A DNA stretch of 53,127 nucleotides from Bacteroidota bacterium (GTDB lineage: Bacteria; Bacteroidota; Bacteroidia; Palsa-965), in the NCBI GenBank assembly GCA_013298545.1, contig JAAFIA010000023.1:1-53127 (forward strand). Reading direction: 5' to 3'. Under the pieces are notes generated by a model, which was given only the letters and a program-made list of their open reading frames with translations, ran no database searches and had not been told where the DNA came from. Each line of letters begins with the position of its first letter. Within the stretch, counting starts at the first letter, position 1. Shown one piece after another: positions 43,442 to 50,228 of the stretch. The translations under genes were made by a program, and so were the position numbers.

Positions 43442-44020
43442 ATGTCAGACAATCCATACTTTCAACATCAGGAAGTTTTTGAGAAAACAGGAAATGTAAT
43501 TCGTTTTTTTGCCGAAAAAATCCCTGATTTATACATTACAAAACTCTCTAAGTTGCTTTATATACTAGATGAATTGGCTGTTCAAGAAATTGGTATGCCT
43601 GTTACAGGTCTTGATTATAAAGTAGCGAAAATGGGACCACTAGCTGCTACCGTTTGGACATCGCTCAATTACAATACAGGCGATTTCGATTCATTTGTTT
43701 CCGTAGCCAAAGGAAACGCTTGGGTGCGTATTTCGCCAAGAGCTAGTTCCGTTTTTAATGATTCGCTGTTTACTGAGTTTGAAATGGAATTGCTCGAAAA
43801 AGTAGTTATCGATTTTGGTGCAAAGAAAACAGAAGAATTAATCGACTTTACACACCGTGAAGGTTATCCGTGGTCTATTGCAACAAAAACGCACGACATA
43901 AATTTTGATAAAGTAGATGATCCAAACGTAACAGAATTCATTATTGATTTTTCTTCATTGCTTGATACAGAAATCAAAAAAATAAATTTTCAGAATTATT
44001 TAGCGAGTATGAAGTTTTAA
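43442..44020 (+). CDS. Panacea-domain (DUF4065, SocA-like) antitoxin
   Basis: 192 residues. The Panacea core is clear: VIRFFAEKIPDLYITKLSKL-LYILDE (about residues 18-45), then GMPVTGLDYKVAKMGPLA (about 52-69), and the later LLEKVVIDFGAKKTEELIDF with THREG. Panacea is a promiscuous antitoxin domain that neutralises unrelated toxins in bicistronic modules. The next gene starts 6 bases after its stop, the layout expected of such a module. Intact in this sequence. Confidence 0.85.
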   Translation: MSDNPYFQHQEVFEKTGNVIRFFAEKIPDLYITKLSKLLYILDELAVQEIGMPVTGLDYKVAKMGPLAATVWTSLNYNTGDFDSFVSVAKGNAWVRISPRASSVFNDSLFTEFEMELLEKVVIDFGAKKTEELIDFTHREGYPWSIATKTHDINFDKVDDPNVTEFIIDFSSLLDTEIKKINFQNYLASMKF

Positions 44021-44026
44021 GTGTTT

Positions 44027-44505
44027 ATGTTAGAACCAAGGTCGATATTATACATTACCGATTATGAATTTGAAGAACAAGTAGCACGAAGAAATAAATA
44101 CTTGATTGTCCTGCATTTTGCGCACGATCAAACAATTCTCGTATCACTTACAACCAGTAAAATTCATGTGCCACAAGCCATGCTCAATTCAGGAAAAACC
44201 TGTTTGCGTGATGAGCAGAATAATATTCATTCGTACTTTTTTGAAGCTACAAAAGTTATTGGCGAAAATGGATTTAATTTCCTTGTCGATACATGTATTG
44301 ACATCAACAAGTCACAAGTTTTTTTAGGAACAAGACGGACTTTTCGGCAAAATACATTGAAACAGGCTTTGCTATACAAAAAGGATTTCTTCACGCGACC
44401 ATTTATTACGATTTACTTTATTGTATTTCTAAAGGCAGACACATTCCGAAAGGAATTCAACGGCAATTAGAAGCCATTCTAGAAGACTACTATTCACAAA
44501 ATTAA
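44027..44505 (+). pseudogene. Putative toxin partner of the Panacea antitoxin, frameshifted near its 3' end
   Basis: The frame from ATG 44027 (MLEPRSILYITDYEFEEQVA) ends at 44470 after an odd, uncharged-looking tail. Inserting one A in the run at 44378-44382 restores a coherent tail: KKGFLHATIYYDLLYCISKG, then RHIPKGIQRQLEAI-LEDYYSQN, ending 44505. The mid part, with YLIVLHFAHDQTILVSLTTS and KIHVP, looks like the beta-barrel core of MazF/PemK-type RNases, but that is a guess. The slip site C-AAA-AAG could also allow programmed -1 frameshifting. Alternatives: sequencing error, or a toxin killed by mutation. Confidence 0.65.
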
Positions 44506-44539
44506 TTTCCGAACGGCTTCTAATCCCTACCTTTAACAC

Positions 44540-45454
44540 ATGAAATCACTGTTGTGTTTTTTCATGTTGGTGTTAAGTGGCTTGAGTATTGCCCAAGAAG
44601 ATACACTTCGTTTATTTCAAGCTTCGCCGCAACGCAATCTGAAACGGCTACAAGTTGTTGTGGGTGGCGAATTGCTTGCTGGTGGCGGCTCGCTCGTTGT
44701 ACTTGGAACTGCTTGGTACAAAGATTATCCACGCACAACATTTCATGCTTTTGACGATAATCGCGAATGGTTGCAGATGGATAAAGCTGGTCATGCGGTT
44801 ACGGCATACACACTTGGTCGCTATGGAATTGGATTGATGCAATGGGCTGGCGCAACGCGAAAACGAAATGTGATTTATGGCGGTTTGCTCGGTTTTGCTT
44901 ACCTCGGTGTGGTCGAAATTTTTGATGGATTTTCGTCGGGCTGGGGATTTTCTTCGGGGGATTTAATTGCGAATGCTTTCGGAACAGGTTGTGTGCTCGG
45001 GCAACAATTGGCATGGAACGAGCAACGCATCACCCTAAAATATAATTTTAGAAAAACACGGTATGCGCAGTATCGACCTTCGTTGCTTGGTAGTTCTGTT
45101 GCCGAACAATGGTTGAAAGATTACAACGGACAAACGTATTGGCTTTCGTTTAACCTCGCCTCTTTTTTTTCGGAACAAACTAAAATTCCGGCCTGGCTTA
45201 ATGTGGCTATTGGTTATGGTGCGAATGGCATGACGGGTGGGCACGAAAATCCAGTGTATAGTTCAGCTAATGGAACGCAATTGTCATTTGCGCGTTACCG
45301 TCAATATTACCTTTCGGTTGATGTTGATTTGACGAAATTGCCCATTGAATCGCCTTTCTGGAAAGCATTTGTTGGAACGTTTGGTTTCTTGAAAATTCCT
45401 GCTCCTGCGCTTGTGCTTGAGCAAGGACGTTTGCGCGCGTCTGTACTGGAGTAA
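44540..45454 (+). CDS. DUF2279 family envelope protein
   Basis: 304 residues with signal peptide (MKSLLCFFMLVLSGLSIAQE). The family motif WLQMDKAGHAVTAYTLGRYG near residues 79-98 and the later FDGFSSGWGFSSGDLIANAFG are characteristic of DUF2279, predicted periplasmic proteins with conserved His/Asp near hydrophobic helices, related to YfiM lipoproteins. The C-terminal ~100 residues form a barrel-like tail ending in GRLRASVLE. Function unknown. Starts 34 bases after the toxin-like frame but belongs to a core-type family, so the linkage is probably accidental. Confidence 0.8.
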   Translation: MKSLLCFFMLVLSGLSIAQEDTLRLFQASPQRNLKRLQVVVGGELLAGGGSLVVLGTAWYKDYPRTTFHAFDDNREWLQMDKAGHAVTAYTLGRYGIGLMQWAGATRKRNVIYGGLLGFAYLGVVEIFDGFSSGWGFSSGDLIANAFGTGCVLGQQLAWNEQRITLKYNFRKTRYAQYRPSLLGSSVAEQWLKDYNGQTYWLSFNLASFFSEQTKIPAWLNVAIGYGANGMTGGHENPVYSSANGTQLSFARYRQYYLSVDVDLTKLPIESPFWKAFVGTFGFLKIPAPALVLEQGRLRASVLE

Positions 45455-45615
45455 TCGAACGATATGTTCCGCGGCGTTTGTAGCTGATGAGGAGCGCAAT
45501 ACGAGCAATTCGTTTCAGTCATGTTTAGGTTAATTGATCTCACAAAAAGTTTTTTTTTATTTGTGCATGATCGGATAATCATTTACTTTTCGGCTCACAC
45601 AAATACATACACATT

Positions 45616-46074
45616 ATGAATATCGCCGAAATTTCTCCGCTCGTTGAAGCGAGCCTAGCAGGTCTCAAAGTAGATCCCGCACTTTGCCGTGGCGCGAAGC
45701 CCGGACAATGGTCGTACAAACTCAAAGATGCAACCGTCTGGATTGATGTTTTTGCTTTTGATGCCAATCCCAATAAATTTTACATTCAAGTCATGAGTCC
45801 GCTCTGTGCCGTTCCAGATCGTAAAGCCGAATTGTTTGCGGTCGATTTGATGGAGATCAATTACAAAATGGTTGGCGCTTGGATGTGTAAAAAAGATAAT
45901 TTCTATTATGTGCTCAACTTGCGCGAAACAGAAAATATTGACCAAAGCGAAATTGATGCAACGCTCGACCGTGTGGCGTATTATAGCACAGATTACTATG
46001 CAAAACTTGCGTTTAAATACGAAGGTTGCTGGAATCCAAAACCACCTGCATCTACCGACGGTAGCCGTGGTTAG
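45616..46074 (+). CDS. YbjN-like/type III chaperone-fold protein
   Basis: 152 residues, no signal peptide. Alternating strands and a long helix (QWSYKLKDATVWIDVFAFD, KFYIQVMSPLCAVPDRKAEL, FAVDLMEINYKMVGAWMCK) match the YbjN/T3SS-chaperone fold: a sheet followed by the L-E-N-- helix. These are small cytosolic proteins with suggested chaperone or regulatory roles, including modulation of stress responses in E. coli. It ends before a strong terminator. Confidence 0.68.
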   Translation: MNIAEISPLVEASLAGLKVDPALCRGAKPGQWSYKLKDATVWIDVFAFDANPNKFYIQVMSPLCAVPDRKAELFAVDLMEINYKMVGAWMCKKDNFYYVLNLRETENIDQSEIDATLDRVAYYSTDYYAKLAFKYEGCWNPKPPASTDGSRG

Positions 46075-46092
46075 TATTGGCTTATTGATTTT

Positions 46093-46127
46093 AAAAACTC
46101 ATTCGTTTAAACGGATGAGTTTTTTTA
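46093..46127 (+). terminator. Terminator of the YbjN-like gene
   Basis: AAAAACTCATTCGTTT pairs with AAACGGATGAGTTTTT (one G-T pair), ending in T7. Confidence 0.85.
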
Positions 46128-46158
46128 TGTGTTAGAAAGTGGGAGGGGGGGATGGTTT

Positions 46159-46268
46159 GTGTTAGAAATGATCGCAGCGCGTGTTTCAAACGCGCTTCTC
46201 AAGCATCCGCGTTTCAAACGCGGATGAGATTTAGTTTTTTTATGTGTGCTAGAAATGATCGCAGCGCG
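46159..46268. repeat. Repeat-dense spacer: 23-base direct repeats and CGCGTTT-c-AAACGCG palindromes
   Basis: GTGTTAGAAATGATCGCAGC plus GCG (46159-46181) recurs at 46246-46268 with one mismatch, period 87; a partial copy GTGTTAGAAA starts at 46129. Between them lie 46177-46195 (imperfect GCGCG...CGCGC) and 46204-46226, a perfect 11-bp-arm palindrome CATCCGCGTTT-c-AAACGCGGATG. The vocabulary matches the hairpins at 3904-4041. Confidence 0.8.
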
Positions 46269-46312
46269 CGTTGCATTCCGGCCCCCAGTTTCGGGACCGG
46301 AAACTGATGAGG

Positions 46313-47542
46313 TTATTCTTCCTCCGCCTCGCGCCGCATCCACGCGCGTATGAGGAAGTAGTACAAGACAATACCAAACGCATACAAAGCAGCCGTAATC
46401 AAGAAAATCGAAACATAGGGCCAACCCGTTCCGCGCAAGGCTCCAAAAATAAAACGGGTACTGATAAACCAACTTCCCGACCAAATCGCTGAAATTAATG
46501 CACTCGTAATTTCTTGGTTGCGTTTTCCTACATAACTCATCGCTACTTCCGAGGTCATTGGTCCGGCAACATTCATCAATGGCTGCCGCAATAAATAACA
46601 ACCAATCGCAATCCAAACCGCTGCTGATACAGTGCTGTACCATTCTGTGGTTGCCAATAAAATCAAGGAGATTACCGCAAACGATTGTGTCATGGGTATC
46701 GCAATTTTATAACCAAGTGTCGCTTTGATTTTCGGAACAAACAATGCTGCAAGCGCAACAAGCAAGGCCGCAACAAAATTCCACAACGAAATGGTATGCG
46801 TTTCTAAGCCATGCACCCGTGCAAAAAATAAGTTGATGAACGGAATGGTTAATCCAGCTCCAACCGCAATCACCAATGCCGGAATCAATGCTTGCGCAAT
46901 CAATTTCCAATCATACGCACGCAGATCCGTTTTGCGCTCTTCCGATTCGTGTACCTTTTCTTCCATTCGAATACGGCTCAGGAAATAAATTCCGGCAAAC
47001 GAAATCACCGTCATACCAATCAATAAATTACGTTCTGAAAAAACGATGGCGTTATAACTGTTCAAAACCCAAACCAACGCAGCGCTCACGATGCCAGCCA
47101 AACTCCAAGTCGAATAACTCAACGAAATAGAAGCCGTATGCGTTTCTGGTTTTGCATTGCGAAGAATGAAGGGAAGAATTGGAATTTGCATAAACGTAAA
47201 CGAAGCACCCCAGAACAATTGCGCAACAATCAACCACGCATGTTGCTTTTCATGTACTGCCCACAAAATAGCAAGCGCAAAAAGTGGCACACCAACAGCC
47301 GAAAAATAAAAAAGCGGACGCACTTTTTTTCCTTTGATGATTAATCCCAAGGGAAGCGCCAACAGCAAAACACCGGCAAAACGCCACGAAATAAAATCAG
47401 CAATTTCAGCATCTGCATACCCTTCTGCTTTCATGTACAAGGGCTGAAGATTCATAAACGTAGCATTCACCAACTGAATAAAAAATTCGGCGATGATGAC
47501 GAGTATGATTGGTCGTTGTATGTTTCGGTAGATCGAAAGCAT
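46313..47542 (-). CDS. MFS transporter, probable exporter
   Basis: 409 residues with twelve hydrophobic helices. The start MLSIYRNIQRPIILVIIAEF and the segment LALPLGLIIKGKKVRPLFYF near loop 2-3 match major facilitator exporters. A central cytoplasmic loop with RMEEKVHESEERKTDLRAYD separates the two six-helix halves. Substrate unknown; possibly a drug or metabolite exporter. It starts 5 bases after the upstream 184-residue gene, so the two are co-transcribed. A charged C-terminus RAWMRREAEEE ends the chain. Confidence 0.82.
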   Translation of the reverse strand: MLSIYRNIQRPIILVIIAEFFIQLVNATFMNLQPLYMKAEGYADAEIADFISWRFAGVLLLALPLGLIIKGKKVRPLFYFSAVGVPLFALAILWAVHEKQHAWLIVAQLFWGASFTFMQIPILPFILRNAKPETHTASISLSYSTWSLAGIVSAALVWVLNSYNAIVFSERNLLIGMTVISFAGIYFLSRIRMEEKVHESEERKTDLRAYDWKLIAQALIPALVIAVGAGLTIPFINLFFARVHGLETHTISLWNFVAALLVALAALFVPKIKATLGYKIAIPMTQSFAVISLILLATTEWYSTVSAAVWIAIGCYLLRQPLMNVAGPMTSEVAMSYVGKRNQEITSALISAIWSGSWFISTRFIFGALRGTGWPYVSIFLITAALYAFGIVLYYFLIRAWMRREAEEE

Positions 47543-47547
47543 GGTGC

Positions 47548-48102
47548 TTAGTCTTCAATCGTTTTTAATTTTTTCAATAAGGCTTGAACGCCATCCAGTT
47601 CTTCTACATTTTTTACAGGCGAAAGTTCAAGCCAACGGCTTCGCAGAAAATTAATGGCGCTTGTTTTTAACGCTTGCTTGGGACACATGCACACCCACGC
47701 CAGTGCTGTACGCAGCGCGCCCGCCTTCGCGCGAAAGGTGTGCGGCGAATAACGTGCAGGATGAATATGGATGTAATGTGTTGGCATATCGCCCCGCCGC
47801 AACACCCAACGCGCCCCATCGCTCGTCATGCATTCATGAAATCCAGATGGTTCCAATAAACGCAAAAACGCAATTTCCTCCAGTTGATTTTGTTTCTCCA
47901 ACAACGCGCCTAACTCGTTGCAAATTTCGATAGCACTCAATTTTCCTTCATACACATCCATCTGCGATGCACCAATGCGTTTGAGCACCTGCAAGAAATC
48001 TGTTTGTTGCTCGGGTACATAATTTTCCACAAGCGCTTGCAACACACCGAGGTGATGTTTCGGTGTGTGAAAAATAAACGGTGCGGGAATTTCTGTAAGC
48101 AT
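47548..48102 (-). CDS. Conserved hypothetical protein upstream of the MFS gene
   Basis: 184 residues without signal peptide. Mostly helical at both ends (HHLGVLQALVENYVPEQQTD at the start; VQALLKKLKTIED at the end), with a middle strand unit RWVLRRGDMPTHYIHIHPAR rich in His and Arg that might bind a phosphate or metal. I do not recognise the family. The start lies after the ettA terminator; the end is 5 bases before the MFS start, so its job is probably tied to that transporter. Confidence 0.65.
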   Translation of the reverse strand: MLTEIPAPFIFHTPKHHLGVLQALVENYVPEQQTDFLQVLKRIGASQMDVYEGKLSAIEICNELGALLEKQNQLEEIAFLRLLEPSGFHECMTSDGARWVLRRGDMPTHYIHIHPARYSPHTFRAKAGALRTALAWVCMCPKQALKTSAINFLRSRWLELSPVKNVEELDGVQALLKKLKTIED

Positions 48103-48114
48103 GGCTGTTGAAAT

Positions 48115-48146
48115 AAAAAAGCACGAAGACTGACTTCGTGCTTTTT
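48115..48146 (-). terminator. Terminator of ettA
   Basis: AAAAAGCACGAAG pairs with CTTCGTGCTTTTT around ACTGA, with T-run on the minus strand, directly after the ettA stop. Confidence 0.85.
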
Positions 48147-48165
48147 GTGTTTTTGGACATCAAAA

Positions 48166-49842
48166 TTACATCGCCAGTTTTTTGTGACGGAAACGGGTTG
48201 GTTGTGTTTCGCCCAAGCGTTTCTTTTTGTTCTCTTCGTATTCCGAATACGAGCCTTCAAAATAATACACTTGTGAATCGCCTTCAAAAGCAAGAATGTG
48301 TGTGCACACACGATCGAGAAACCAACGGTCGTGCGAAATGATTACGGCGCAGCCTGCAAAGTTTTCGAGCGCTTCTTCCAAGGCACGCATGGTATTTACG
48401 TCAATATCGTTTGTTGGCTCGTCAAGCAGCAAGACATTCGCGCCGGAGCGCAGCGTGAGCGCGAGGTGCAAGCGATTGCGCTCACCACCAGAAAGTACTT
48501 TTACTTTTTTGCCCTGATCTTGGCCGCTGAAATTGAAGCGCGAAACATAAGCGCGCGAATTGAGTTTGTGTCCCGATAATTCAACATATTCTGTTCCACC
48601 CGTAATCGCTTCAAAAACCGTTTGCTCTGGATCAATATCCGAGTGCGCTTGATCGATGTAGGCGACTTTTACCGTTGGACCAACTTTAAATTCACCCGCA
48701 TTGGCTTCTTGTTCGCCCATGATTAAACGGAACAAGGTTGTTTTACCTGCGCCGTTTGGACCAATGATACCAACGATTCCAGCAGGTGGCAATTTGAAAT
48801 TCAGATTTTCATAAAGCACTTTGTCGCCAAACGATTTGGTTACGTTGATGGCTTCGATGACTTCGTTTCCTAAACGTGGACCATTCGGAATGAAGAGTTC
48901 TAATTTTTCCTCTTTCGATTTTACGTCTTCGCCCAACATGCGTTCGTAATTGGCCAAACGCGCTTTCGATTTTGTTTGACGGCCTTTCGCGCCTTGACGT
49001 ACCCAATCCAATTCGCGTTCCAAGGTTTTGCGACGTTTGCTTTCGGTTTTTTCTTCCTGTGCCAAACGCTTCGACTTTTGATCGAGCCATTCTGAATAAT
49101 TTCCTTTCCACGGAATACCTTCGCCACGATCCAATTCCAAAATCCATCCCGCAACATTATCGAGGAAGTAACGGTCGTGCGTTACGGCAATAACAGTTCC
49201 TTGGTAATCTTTCAAAAACTGCTCCAACCAATCAACCGATTCAGCATCCAAATGGTTCGTTGGCTCATCGAGCAAAAGAATATCAGGCTGTTGCAAAAGC
49301 AAGCGACAAAGGGCAACACGACGGCGTTCGCCACCCGAACAAACACTAATCAAGGCATCGCCATCAGGACAATTGAGTGCATCCATCGAACGTTGCAATT
49401 TACTTTCGATGTTCCAAGCGTCCAGTTGTTCAATTTTATCGGAAAGTCGTGCTTGACGTTCGATGAGTTTATTCATCTCCTCGTCTGTCATTTCTTCACC
49501 AAATTTATTGTTTACTTCTTCGTATTCGTTCAATACATTGGTTACTTCCTGAACGCCTTCTTTCACAATATCCATGACGGTTTTGGTTTCGTCAAATTTG
49601 GGTTCTTGTTCTAAAAAGCCAATAGAATAACCAGGCGAAAAATGCACATCGCCCTGAAAATCTTTATCAACTCCAGCAATGATGCGCAACAACGACGATT
49701 TACCCGAACCATTGAGACCGATAATCCCAATTTTTGCACCGTAATAAAACGAGAGGTAAATGTCTTTAAGAACTTGTTTTTGTGGTGGGTGAATTTTGCT
49801 CACGCCAACCATTGAGAAAATAATTTGTCTGCCTTCCGACAT
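48166..49842 (-). CDS. ettA: Energy-dependent translational throttle protein EttA (ABC-F ATPase)
   Basis: 558 residues, two ABC domains on one chain without membrane segments. Domain 1: Walker A GLNGSGKSS, signature CSGGERRRVAL, Walker B LLLDEPTNHLD; domain 2: GPNGAGKTT, LSGGERNRLHL, LLLDEPTNDID. The linker EREWDWVRQ-like ERELDWVRQGAKGRQTKSKA between them contains the basic P-site tRNA-interaction motif. Length and the RQTKSKARLANYE linker identify EttA rather than Uup or a drug-protection ABC-F. EttA binds the ribosomal E site and gates the first elongation steps according to ATP/ADP ratio. Confidence 0.95.
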   Translation of the reverse strand: MSEGRQIIFSMVGVSKIHPPQKQVLKDIYLSFYYGAKIGIIGLNGSGKSSLLRIIAGVDKDFQGDVHFSPGYSIGFLEQEPKFDETKTVMDIVKEGVQEVTNVLNEYEEVNNKFGEEMTDEEMNKLIERQARLSDKIEQLDAWNIESKLQRSMDALNCPDGDALISVCSGGERRRVALCRLLLQQPDILLLDEPTNHLDAESVDWLEQFLKDYQGTVIAVTHDRYFLDNVAGWILELDRGEGIPWKGNYSEWLDQKSKRLAQEEKTESKRRKTLERELDWVRQGAKGRQTKSKARLANYERMLGEDVKSKEEKLELFIPNGPRLGNEVIEAINVTKSFGDKVLYENLNFKLPPAGIVGIIGPNGAGKTTLFRLIMGEQEANAGEFKVGPTVKVAYIDQAHSDIDPEQTVFEAITGGTEYVELSGHKLNSRAYVSRFNFSGQDQGKKVKVLSGGERNRLHLALTLRSGANVLLLDEPTNDIDVNTMRALEEALENFAGCAVIISHDRWFLDRVCTHILAFEGDSQVYYFEGSYSEYEENKKKRLGETQPTRFRHKKLAM

Positions 49843-49866
49843 GGTATATAGAATTAAAAAGTGTGG

Positions 49867-49882
49867 TTCCGAAATTTCGGAA
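49867..49882. promoter_or_regulatory. Perfect 16-base palindrome upstream of ettA
   Basis: TTCCGAAATTTCGGAA, exactly self-complementary, centred 32 bases before the ettA ATG, in the expected leader/promoter region. Could be an operator for a dimeric repressor or simply an RNA hairpin. Confidence 0.5.
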
Positions 49883-50046
49883 TGGTGTATTCTGGCCGCA
49901 AATATCGGAAAAAGAAAGCCTCAAGGGGCATGCGTCAAAGCACAATTTTCCGAATTCCAAATGTAAGCTGTAAAAAGATCTTGTGTTTTTCTGCGCGCGG
50001 TGCCTAAGCAGACGTGAGATATGTGATCGCACAGGCTTTCGCTCAA

Positions 50047-50101
50047 TTGGTGAATTAGTGAGTTATGAAATTGGTAAATCAGTAACTCACAAATTCACCA
50101 A
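50047..50101. repeat. 19-bp-arm inverted repeat in the ettA upstream spacer
   Basis: TTGGTGAATTAGTGAGTTA (50047-50065) and TAACTCACAAATTCACCAA (50083-50101) pair over 19 bases with one mismatch; 17-base loop. The spacer 49843-50228 has no gene. Confidence 0.85.
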
Positions 50102-50109
50102 CTCACTCA

Positions 50110-50172
50110 GTCTCCTGTCTCCTGTCTCAAGTCTCCTGTCTCACGTCTCTTGTCTCAAGTCTCATGTCTAAA
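50110..50172. repeat. Degenerate heptanucleotide tandem repeat (GTCTCnn)
   Basis: Eight uninterrupted 7-base units from 50110 (GTCTCCT, GTCTCCT, GTCTCAA, GTCTCCT, GTCTCAC, GTCTCTT, GTCTCAA, GTCTCAT) followed by GTCTAAA. The same 7-base rhythm can be followed through the preceding inverted repeat. Confidence 0.88.
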
Positions 50173-50228
50173 AAAAACGAGCGAAGCGAGTGATAAAATA
50201 AAAACATTAGCATTTGGAACTTTAATTT

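Noticed and set aside
50110-50172. CRISPR-like array
   Set aside because: Units are 7 bases without spacers; it is a minisatellite.
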